This document shows, piece after piece, positions 35,142 to 45,897 of a DNA stretch of 64,000 bases. Within the stretch, counting starts at the first letter, position 1, and the number at the start of each line of letters is the position of its first letter. This DNA is from Otatea glauca (Eukaryota; Streptophyta; Magnoliopsida; Poales; Poaceae): contig CM070725.1 of assembly GCA_036346275.1 (NCBI GenBank), positions 40,424,104 to 40,488,103 on the forward strand. The letters are read 5' to 3'. The notes beneath the pieces were generated by a model, which ran no database searches, was not told the origin of the DNA, and saw nothing but the letters and a program-made list of their open reading frames with translations. The position numbers and the translations under genes were made by a program.

Positions 35142-35267
35142 AAGACACGAGTGATTTGGACTTCGAGCTTGGCTTGAGTCTGGACTCTCGAGATCTAATG
35201 GTTTTGTGGGCGGTGATGAAGGCTAAAGCGATCACCTTTTTAGTCTTTTTTTTTTTGCAAGTGTAGG

Positions 35268-35412
35268 CTTTTTTCGAACGGAATTGTAAATATAGTTTTA
35301 TCTTATATATGAAAAGTATCTCTTACGCTCTCATACCTACCATGACAGACGAGTGTGGGATGCACGTTCCGTGATCGGAACAGGACTATATTTACAATTC
35401 TGCTCAGAAAAG
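35268..35412. mobile_element. Foldback MITE
   Basis: 'cttttttcgaacggaattgt' + 'aaatatagt' pairs with 'actatatttacaattctg' + 'ctcagaaaag' at the right end. About 145 bp with a GC-richer middle. Confidence 0.6.
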
Positions 35413-36148
35413 ATCACATTAAAGAAAGGTAGAGGAGAGAAAAGGGGCTAAAAAAATTTAGGCTCGCCCTGGCACTTACGGGTGACGACTTGTGGTGCCG
35501 TAGTTCGATGGCGGGGATCGCGTGTGTCTAACTAAAATAGCGCTTGCCTGTGCCAGTGAATGCAAATCTGCCGGTGAGTAATGTGCATGCGTGTGGCACA
35601 TGCGAACTACTGTTATGCAACCAGCACGGAAAGCAACTTACTAGATTTCAACATCGACATTGATCAGTGAATCAACACAGCACGTCACACCACTAAAACT
35701 AATGATTAACACTACATAAGAGGGGTGATCCATGCTAGATTTCATCTGTGAGGATAAATATACTTTAAGATCCAAAAGCTAGTACCAAAATACCTAGATT
35801 TGATTGATTCTATCCAACCAGAGTGCCCTCATCCTCGCCCATTTCACGCCATGCCAACTTAGCCCTTGCCGCGTTCATCACCCGAGAGCACTCAGTCACA
35901 TCAAGCAAGATATCGGAAAGAACCCTTTGTTAGACTAGATAGTATTCACCATCGCTATACGAGCTTGAAGACATGGTGTGATTGACAAGTATTTAGATTA
36001 GTGCTCTGGGAAAAAACGAAAGAAGTGTTTAGACTGAATGGAGATTAGTTGGGAGTTCAATGCTTTTTAAGAAGTATTTAGACAGAATGGAGATGAGTCT
36101 GGAGTTCGATGCTTTTTTGCCCCCCTCCTTACTCATTTTTAGCATATA
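35413..36148. other. Intergenic, nothing recognised
   Basis: A short direct repeat 'aagtgtttagactgaatggagat' / 'aagtatttagacagaatggagat' lies at about 36025 and 36072. Otherwise featureless. Confidence 0.4.
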
Positions 36149-38284
36149 CAATAAAAGACAATGTGGATGTCTATCCTTATTGGTGATAAGTTATTGATAG
36201 TATTTGAGCATGTGGTGCTTAAGTTTTAGTTTGTTTTGAATTCTATTTTGAATTTGAAGCAATTTGAGATGTTGTCAGGTCAAGGGCGGCACTATCGGCC
36301 ATGTAGGAGCAGTAGTGCCGGCCAGGTGGCACAACCGGCCTGGGGTGGCGATAGTGCCTGCCCTGCGGAGCTACTAGCCTTGGGAGTGGTAGTCTTTTTT
36401 TTAAAGAGTGGTCTCTCGAGTGTTTCTAGGGCAAGCGGTATTGCCGGCCATCTGAAGCGGTAGCCCAAAGGCGCGGTAGTTATTTTCAAGAGAGGGTCTC
36501 TCCGGGGATTTCAGGGTGAGCGGCACTACCGGCTATCTGGGAGTGGTAGTACCGATGGTGCGTTACTATCGGCCACAAGAGGTAGTAATGCTGACTTTCC
36601 AACGAGATGTGAATTAAATTTTATTGATTTCATTGCATATGTTTGTAAACAGTGATATGTGATGTGTTTCTTGTTTGTATTGTTTGCAGGACTCTGGGCT
36701 AGGTCATGGTGAGGCGAAGGCGAGACCGGGACTAGACTAGGAGAGCTGAGGTCCAGAACGGTCAAGGGACGTCGAAAAATAACTGAGGCCGGGAAGTGGT
36801 TGCAACCTAGGAAGACAAGGAACCGAAGCATGGTGCACTGGTGATAAACATGGTGGGCAACAGTATGAACTGGGACTAGGTTCAGGGAGGAGTTTAGGTT
36901 CAAAACGGTCAAGGAAGCCGATGCTGCTATGGTGAAGCAGAAAAGGATATGTGGCGCGGCAAGTGACTTGGGCCCGCTTGCAAGCTAGGACAGTTCAGGG
37001 GAGTCTGAACGTGTAAGATACTTGACGGCAAGTCATTGGGGCCATGTGGAAAACGACGAAGCATGACGATACTTTGAGGAGAAGGAAGACCGGTCATTAG
37101 GGCAAAATGGTCATTATGCCCAATACGGCGTCAGAGCAGTTTGGAAAACCACGACGGTGGCATAAGTGGTTTAGGTCACACCAAAGTGGAGTTGGACGCA
37201 AACTCAGACTCGTGGAGCGGATTTGGCGTCAATGTAATGGTCGCTTAGATAAGCGTGTTTGTGTGAGTGAAAAAATCCGTTAAGAGTGTTGGGTTTCGGA
37301 TTAGCTCATATAAGTATAGATGGTATCCACTTGTAGTGTCCAGGATTAGAGTTATAGTTGCCTCCACTATATAGGAGATGTAGTGGGAGGAGATACTTGA
37401 GACCTTAGACTTAGTCACTAAGAGTTTTAAGTTTCCCACAAGATTTTGTGTTTTTGTGTAGTGTGAGTGCTCCTTGAGAGCTTTTCCCTCATGTGAGAGG
37501 TTTTGTAAAACTCTCTTCATGATCTGAATGCAAATCATCTCTTTGCTCAAGTTTTTGCCTCAAGTTTTGATCTTCTTCTTGCTTTGCTCTTGATCATTTC
37601 TTGTGGTTTCTTTCTTGCTTGATCTCGTGCTGCCAAAGATATATAATTGATAGATGTATCCTTTGTAGATCATCTCATCAATCATCTAGGCAAACTTCTT
37701 CTTGATCAACCAAATTTCTTCAAAAAACCGGTTTTTTTAGTTGAGAGTGAAGTTCTTGAGGTAGATCTTGAACCTGTTAGTTTGAGGGATCTTTCTTGAG
37801 TGTTCCTACTTGCTGTGACATGTGGGAGACCATCTAAGTTCAACTTGATCATTAAATCCCCACGAGCAACCACAGGGTGAAGATTTGGGTTTTGATCCGA
37901 TTTTTGTGCACTCTTCCTTGATCTGGAAAAATGTCAGAATTTTGACGTCAATCCTTGCGACTGAAGGTTGTAATAGGTTTCTGACATTCATAGGAAGGTG
38001 TTTACAAAGTTTCACAGGGTTTGGTTTAGCCGATCAAAAGTTATACGGATTTTTAATCTTGAACTTGTGCTCATTTTTACTCTTCATGCCCTGTTTGTTG
38101 TTCATCCGGCACTATTATCCTGGCACTACCGGCCTCTGTAGCGCGGTAGTACCACTCCTGAGCTGATTTTCAAAAGATATTTCTCTTCTGTTTTTCTGAG
38201 GTCTTGGGAAGTTTTGTTGGATTCTTTAAGGAGAAATTGTTGTGTGATCATTCACCCCCTCTAATCGCTATTTCCAATCCTTCA
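36149..38284 (+). mobile_element. Solo LTR related to the Copia element A family (~2136 bp)
   Basis: The start is eroded (..aaaagacaatgtggatgtct.. against TGTGAGAGACCATGTGG), the body follows the inverted LTR at 25078-27173, and the end ..ctaatcgctatttccaatcc-ttca equals the LTR ends at 21337 and 27203. What follows (tataaccctctgt) is not a primer-binding site, so no internal region is attached. GC palindromes lie at about 36285-36600 and 38100-38155. Confidence 0.75.
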
Positions 38285-39157
38285 TATAACCCTCTGTCAC
38301 TCAAATTTGTAGAAATAGACCTTTCCCAAAACACGGAAGGAGCATTAAGTAACACATGCCACCTTATGCACTATCAAACCGTATAAGATGTGTGACGCAT
38401 AGAAACATGCATCAAATTATTTGTTGCGCTCTCATACCGCATCATCAGGTGGCATGCCGTATGCCACAGGCGGTTTGTTTCACGTTTCCCATTTGCACGG
38501 ACCTAATATGATACATGTTGCCTTCTAAGGCTGTTGTGGTGAGAGAGAGCTATTTATGTAAATTTTAGTAAGAGAAGGCTATTTCCGTTAAAATGAGCGA
38601 AGAAAGGGCTAAATCGTGGGCAGGCTTCATTAGTTGGAGACCAGAATACGGCCACACCCGCCTTGAAAATGCAGGGAGAAACCCAGCTGTTAGCTAGCCA
38701 AATACTCAACTCGAACTCTTGGCGAAGCTGAAGAGTGAAGCGCATCAGCACGTCAAAGCTTTGCCATGTAACATGTGCATGCGGTCCCTGCTTCGCATTC
38801 AGCGTGGAGAATCTTGACCCCGAAGATGCAGGGTACCCCGCCACTGCACAGCACATTCATCACCATGCCAGATTCCTGAGTCCATTGGTTGGAAATATGC
38901 CTACTTTTTATGTGGGGTGGGTGCATGTCTTGAACCAATGGATAGAGAAAACACCTGCTGCTGCGGGATTCCTTGCCAGTCAGAACTGCAGCGAATCTGT
39001 TGTCTCAAGTCGATCGAACCGCGGGTTATCGATCCGTGTTAGTCCACCTGGTTTTTTCCTTTTCTTCTGAAGTGTTCCGATGGCTAGAACTTGCCCTAAG
39101 GTCATTTATGCATACACTTCCTTTGTATAAAAAGACGTGAACATCGGTTTCCTATAC
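38285..39157. other. Intergenic, no gene recognised
   Basis: Overlapping frames at 38554-39070 on both strands lack motifs. The - strand reading may be a captured fragment but I cannot name it. Confidence 0.3.
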
Positions 39158-39909
39158 GGGTCCGTTTGGTTTGCAGAATTGAATTGGACTTATGGAAATG
39201 GAGTCCCAGTTCAATTTCAAGTGGAAATGGGATTAGGCTGCAATTCAAATTCTTTTGTTTGGTTAGCGTGGAAATTACTGAGATGGAAATTGGATCCAAA
39301 TCAATTCCAATTGGTGTTTGGTTGCACAATTTGAGAAATCTAAACGTCACCGGCATACCTACAACGGTGGAGGTTGGCAGTGGTGGAGGTCAATCGAGCT
39401 ACATCGGAGACGTGGTAACAAGGGAAGAGGTGGCAGCCGTGGTCTTCGAGGACACAACAGCGGCGGTGGAGAAAGATGGGAGCAGCCTCGTTGGAGGTCG
39501 ACATGGCCGGCCGCAGTGGAGGGTGACGGGAGCGGACACTGTGGCGGTTGCGGTCGATCGGGCCTTCAAAGGAGGGGAAGGACTCTCGATTTCGCCTGAT
39601 TCAGCTGGGTATAGCTCTTAATGGTGGGAGACCCTTTTTATGAAACGTACTTATGTGTTTTTTTCTTTACGGTTGCGTAAATATTAAAACATAAATAAAT
39701 AATAGATGATAATTACTTATCTTTTCATTTGCTTAAAGATTTGTGCATCATGTGTTAGGAAAGAAAATACTAAAGCGCTGCTTAGACACCGATTTATGTT
39801 TGAGTTCAGATGGAATTGGGGCTTAAATTCAATTCCAATTCCATAGACATCCAGACAGCCAATATTCAATAGATCTAGTTCCAAGCCCAATTCCGCAAAC
39901 CAAACGGGG
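39158..39909. mobile_element. Non-autonomous DNA transposon with inverted termini (752 bp)
   Basis: The left end GGTCCGTTTGGTTTGCAGAA and the right end, read in reverse complement, CCCGTTTGGTTTGCGGAA share a CCGTTTGGTTTGC core. Inner flanks 'gaattgaattggact' and 'gaattgggcttgga' extend the symmetry. The AT-rich ends enclose a GC-rich block (about 39350-39600) that is open in several frames without a known domain. No transposase. Termini of this type are common in grass hAT and PIF-related elements; I cannot assign it further. An internal part recurs at 13736-13850. Confidence 0.6.
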
Positions 39910-40540
39910 TGTCTAAGAAGATACATAGAGCATCCTCCTCCTCCGTCTTTAGCTTGGTTTGGACCGCATAGCTAGACACCGGATTGCTTGTATGTTACGG
40001 CTGGCACATACATCCCATATTAATCGTTAAACGGAAAGTACTGCTATAGGACACCCCTAACGATAAATCAACTTCTGATTACAACAACCAATGCATGCTA
40101 TTTCTACTTTTCTAGACTTTGCTGAAGAAAGAACCTGATCCAACATATTAGTTGACAATATATATCGTTGACGAACTTCTTGCACCGGAAATGAGAGAGA
40201 ACAAAGTAGGAAAGGGAACGTGACTCTGAAAGTGGTGACAAAGTTTGGCGCCTCGATCGGCCCCCTCCTGCAGTCCTGCCAACAAGACAGAAAAACAAAG
40301 GGCGCAACGCATGTATACCACGGCTAAGTTCAACCGGATTATGAATCCCTTTATTGTTCCGGTGCTGCCTGGCATAAGGAAAGAAATCAACTTTGGTACC
40401 CATGGGATGAACCAACGAAATATCTTGGAGCCATGCAAGGATACGAGGCGCACGCCGCTCACCTACGAGACTTTCTATTAATTTTAAAGTGTACTTAAAT
40501 TTACCTATTATCTCAATGTAAATTTTAGTACCTTCTAAGA
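39910..40540. other. Upstream flank of NIA, no gene recognised
   Basis: Overlapping frames on both strands at 40104-40559 have no recognisable domain. Confidence 0.35.
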
Positions 40541-40765
40541 CCATGTACAATAAAGTCACATCAGTTTACTCTTGGCTTATACGCAACACAACTTTGTCTT
40601 ATATGAAAGAGTGAGAAAAGGAATGAGAGAAGAGAGTCAACTCTTAAGAAAGAGCCAACATGGCACGGGAAATAATATAGATTAGTTATGTAGAAGAGAG
40701 AAGGGATGGTTATTGTATAGTATCTAGAGATAACCTTTAGAGATGGTTATTGTACAAGTTGACTC
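40541..40765. mobile_element. MITE-like unit upstream of NIA
   Basis: 'gaccatgtacaataaagtc' on the left pairs with 'agatggttattgtacaagtt' on the right (shared TTGTACA..). The interior is rich in 'gagagaagagag'. The ends are ragged and no target duplication was seen. Confidence 0.4.
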
Positions 40766-41361
40766 TATTGTTTACTCTAAATAATATAGATGAGAGATGG
40801 AATAAGCAGTGAACTTTGTTAATGTACTTGATCTGGAAATAGTAAAAAGTCTCACCAAGAATTGTCTGACAGTGGTATGTCACTGTTTTGGGTCTTTTAG
40901 ATGCAGGGGGCGCATGCCCCAAAATAGTCAAGGTTACCGTGTTAACTAAAGTCACCCTACTTTTTTTTTCCTTGGTTAATGCTACAGATGACATGTAAAA
41001 TGTCAACAAAGAAATAAGATCTGTGGACAGTATTGTTTGTATCTGAAGTTTGAACAGATGGAATACATGCAGAAAACAAGTAATACGACCTTTGATCAAC
41101 TGGAATACAACTGTGAACATAGACATGCACACCGTGCGACGCTGTTAAATTGGCTGAAATTGAACGTTTTCGGGAAAGTAAGCAAGAAACAGCAAGATTT
41201 GCGAGCTTCGGAGGAAAAAATCAGCAAAAATTGTGGCGTCGAAGAGCGCAACTGAGAACTCCAATCGTAGCGCCAGAACTACCGTAGCTACGTGGAGGAA
41301 AACGGTGGAGCCATGTTGGCTTTTGAGGCGCCACGTCATGCGGGAGCTTGGCTGCGCGCGT
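40766..41361. other. NIA promoter region
   Basis: About 600 bp between the MITE and the TATA box. No reliable nitrate-response element was identified by eye. Confidence 0.4.
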
Positions 41362-41370
41362 GTATATATA
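41362..41370 (+). promoter_or_regulatory. NIA: TATA box of NIA
   Basis: GTATATATA, followed by a cytosine-rich stretch, 120 bp before the start codon. Transcription would be expected to start about 30 bp downstream, near 41395. Confidence 0.6.
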
Positions 41371-41489
41371 CTCACCTTGCACTACTACTCTTGGCACAAA
41401 TTCCGCGCCTCTTCCAGCGCCACTTCCATACTGGCTCCTCATCACCGGCAAGAAGAGCGCTAGCTAGAACCGAGCACCTCTCCGGCAAC

Positions 41490-42525
41490 ATGGCCGCTTC
41501 TGTAGAGCCACGGCAGTTCGGCCGCCTAGAGCCGGGCTCCGCGCCGGTGCGCGTCACCGCGAACGGCACCAAGGCGTACCCTCCCGCGAGCGGCATCCGG
41601 CGCCGCGCCGACTCGCCCGTGCGCGGGTGCGGCTTCCCTCCCCTGATATCGCTGCCACGCAAGGCGCGTGCCGACGAGGACGCGTCGGACGACGAGGACG
41701 ATGAGCAGGAGGACTGGCGTGAACTCTACGGATCGCACCTGGAGCTCGAGGTGGAGCCGGCGGTGCGCGACCCGCGCGACGAGGGCACCGCGGACGCGTG
41801 GATCGAGCGCAACCCGTCGCTCATCCGGCTCACGGGGAAGCACCCGCTCAACTGCGAGCCGCCGCTGGCGCGGCTCATGCACCACGGCTTCATCACCCCG
41901 GCGCCACTGCACTACGTGCGCAACCACGGCCCCGTCCCGCGGGGGGACTGGTCAAAGTGGACCGTCGAGGTGACGGGCCTCGTCAAGCGGCCCACCCGGC
42001 TCACCATGGACGAGCTGGTCAACGACTTCCACGCCGTGGAGGTCCCCGTCACGATCGCCTGCGCCGGCAACCGGCGCAAGGAGCAGAACCTGGTGCGGAA
42101 GACGGTGGGGTTCAATTGGGGCCCCGCCGGCGTGTCCACGTCGGTGTGGTGCGGCGTGCGCCTCTGCGACGTGCTGCGCCGGTGCGGCATCATGCCCCAC
42201 AAGGGGGGCGCGCTCAACGTATGCTTCGAGGGTGCCGAGGACCTCCCCGGCGGCGGGGGCTCCAAGTACGGCACCAGCATCACGCGCGAGTGGGCCTTGG
42301 ACCCGTCGCGGGACATCATGCTCGCGTACATGCAGAACGGCGAGCCGCTGCTGCCGGACCACGGCTTCCCCGTGCGCGTCATCATCCCGGGTTGCATCGG
42401 CGGCCGCATGGTCAAGTGGGTCAAGCGCATCATCGTCACCACCGCCGAGTCGGACAACTACTACCATTACCGGGACAACCGCGTCCTGCCGTCCCATGTC
42501 GACGCCGAGCTCGCCAACGCAGAAG
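41490..42525 (+). CDS. NIA: NIA exon 1: N-terminus and molybdenum cofactor domain
   Basis: Encodes residues 1-345 and the first base of 346. Very GC-rich. Contains Cys191, the equatorial Mo ligand. The donor is gcagaag|gtaaat. Confidence 0.95.
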
Positions 42526-45500
42526 GTAAATTAATTAACCAACCAAACTGTATCTGTGAATTACCACGCCGTGTTCCATCGTTTTGATACGTGGCGAAAT
42601 GGAACGTCGACTGAATTAATCGAACAAATGTGCTGGCCGGGTTGTGCAAATGTGCAGCGTGGTGGTACAAGCCGGAGTACATCATCAACGAGCTGAACAT
42701 AAACTCGGTGATCACGACGCCGGGGCACGACGAGATCCTGCCCATCAACGCCATCACGACGCAGCGCGTCTACACCATGAGGGGATACGCCTACTCCGGT
42801 GAGTCCATATATACCTTCAGCCCTGACTTGCCTTACTTACCTCCGGCTGTGAATTTCATACAGCTAGCTGGTAGCATGAAAAGGGAAACTTGCGACTGTA
42901 GGGATGACGGCGTTTAGACTTCGTTTTGCATGCGTGTCAACATTACGTACGTTAGTCTTCGTCTAAAAAAACATTATATTAGTCTGAAAAACCTTTAATG
43001 TTACGTACGTGCCTTGAAAAATCTACGGTGCTTTTGCCTTTTAAAAGACACAACCTGTACCGTCAATACCATTTGAGAAACTAATGCCAACAATCTAACC
43101 CAACAATTATCTTGTGCATTCTCTCTATCGTAGTCCTGCTTAATTAACAAGTTCACCTTAATTTTTTTTTAAAAATACTCTCTCCGTCCAAATTTATAGA
43201 ATATATTTTCTCTTGGTACATAGACTAAAATGATATTAAAAATGACTAGACTACATCTAATTATTATCTTTAAGCGCTATATTCAGTGCATATAAGTAAA
43301 GAATATTAATTAAATATAGATATTATTAGGGTTATAAAAGAAGTATCACACTAATTTTTGAGTTAGAACATAAAATATACTCTATATTTATGGACAAAAC
43401 CATTCGGAAAATGACTCCTACACATGGATGGAAAGAGGCAGTAATATCTTAGGCTTGCTAGGTCATTTGACCAAATAAGTAAGAGAACTGAAGTTACGAA
43501 GGAAATCTAGCTGGTGGTATCACGAAGGGCCATTTACAAAGAGGACCATTTTTCAAACCCATTTATTTTTTGAATGAGTAAATTTCATAAAACTACATGT
43601 TTTATTTACAAACTATCAGAAAAATACATGTGTTAGCTTATATTTCAAAAAACTATAAATTTTAGAAGAACTTATATTCAAAACTACAGGTTTTAGAATT
43701 GATCGTTTCTTGTGCCAGCTGATCACATGCCCTTATTTCACATTTCACTCGCACGTGAGGTACATGTGGGCTCATACCGTTAGACCTGTAACAAAAAACA
43801 ATCAAATAAAAATACGTAGTTTTCTGATTCAAATTCTCCCAAAATCTATAGTTTTGTAAACTAGAAGATAAAACCTGTAGTTTTCTAATAGTTTGTAAAA
43901 GAAACATGTAGTTTTGTGGATACTTGGGACGTTAACACATCTCCTTTTGCTAACACCGCACAATTGACTATTAAGAAAATAAAGTAAGGACTTATGTAGA
44001 ACACCCAGATGAAAAGACCAAGCATATAGCAGCCGATCAGGATTATATTTCTCTAGCGTGGAACCATTGACTAGCTGTATGTGCGCTATGCAGTGACAAA
44101 CTAGAAAACATTTCAAAGAGGTAGTACATTTCACGCGTACAACTCTACAGTCTTATGCAATGGTTTCATAGCGTCATAAATGCAACACATATATTTGAAA
44201 TTTGTTAAAGATACAATAAAAATAATTCCGAGATCTTACAAATAATAAACCACCGAAATAGAAACCAATTCAATTAACAAAGTTTCAGAGCGCCGATGTA
44301 TACTCAGTACCCCTCGATCCGCCCATAACGTCACCGTAGTAGCTCGGAAACCGGGTGCGTGATACTATGTGTAGTTTGCTATACCATTTGTGTGCTTTTC
44401 TGCTAGGGAGAGCATACAGTTGACAACCGCGGAGTTGGCACTTCGTGGCACCCAAGAGCTGCTTGGTAGAGTGTACAACCAAAACGTTGCCTTTGGGACA
44501 GTCAGAAGCTATACCACTGTTGTTTGTCGAGGAGGAAGGAAATGCCCCACACTAGTCGCTCTATTCTTGTCGGGGCCTGTGGCAAGCTTGCTAGGTTGTA
44601 CCTGGTGCCGGCTTGGAGAAGAGAACAAACATAGGGCAAAACCCATTCGTGGTCGAAAAGAGCCGCAATTCGTGTGGCCAATCGCAGCTACAAGAAAGAT
44701 CTTTCTTCTATGCCTGCTCCTGCCTTGTTTCACACATAATTCGTTAACTAGTGTTAGTGGGTAATTAAGGAGTTGTTAAGGAGATATTATGTCATGCATG
44801 TTAATCTTCTATAAGTAGCATATCCCATGAATGAATAAAATAAGTCATTTTGAGTGAATCCATCTACTTCCTCTTGTATGTGTCTATATGAGAGAGATAC
44901 CCAACAAGAGAAGGGGAAGAAATCAGTAAGTGATTTCCAAAGTGATAAGAAGAGTTTGAGTGATTCAATCCCAACATTTGGGTATCATATATACTCCTGG
45001 GTGTACGTACTCCCACCTCCAGTATATTGTTTAAATGATATTGTTATACCTCTTTATCCTTTTGAGTATGCTCTAATACTAATTATAAGATACCCCAAAG
45101 TGAGTTCCATGAAATATTTCATTAAAGTCCACCCTTTATAGCATAATTTGTTTATATATTCATTTTACATATGGAAAAGGGCCGGGTATGTAGAAAAAAA
45201 ATAAGGGCTCAGATGAAATTTTTTCAACCATGTCGCATTGGAGTATCTTAGAATTATTATTGAAGTATATCGAAAGTGATAAAGAAGTATAAAGCGCTCA
45301 TTTAAGTGGTATATTAGAGGTGGGAGTATGTACTCCTGGGAGTACAGAAAAGGCTTCATATACATACACACACACACTCACACACACATATATATATATA
45401 TAGTATAATTATTTCCATGCCTGGGCTCCATGATATAAAATGGGTATATTCTCCTATGTATACGTTCAATCCTTTAAAAATTTTAGGATGTCGAGTTTAA

Positions 45501-45798
45501 CTAGTTTACTAACTAGTTCAAACAAGTTTGAACTAAAATTTAAAGTAGAGTTTCCTTTTCTGATGATAGTTTGTTTGTAGGTATGTGCTGATTATATATA
45601 TAAATCAGCAAAGCATGCAATCTAAATTCGTTTAAAATCTTTGAATTTGAATATATTTTTTCAAAGGTATATGTTTCATTTGAATTGTTATAAATGGATA
45701 TATACCCTAAAACTAATTTTTGAAAAATATACCCAAATTCGGCTTGAATCCGTGCATTTGAAATCATGTAGCCTAGGCTCCATGGTGCCCCATTTTAG

Positions 45799-45897
<99 letters not shown>

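Noticed and set aside
40205..40240. Nitrate-response element upstream of NIA (gtgactctgaaagtggtgacaaag)
   Set aside because: It has the GACTCT half but not the correct 10-base spacing to AAG; 1.3 kb upstream; too weak to claim.
41292..41489. In-frame extension of NIA exon 1 to an upstream ATG
   Set aside because: It lies partly upstream of the TATA box at 41362-41370, the added residues do not resemble nitrate reductase, and ATG 41490 gives the family N-terminus MAASVEPRQF in good context.
41526..42534. Long open frames on both strands overlapping NIA exon 1
   Set aside because: They are shadows created by high GC3 content; their translations are Arg/Ala/Pro-rich without domains.
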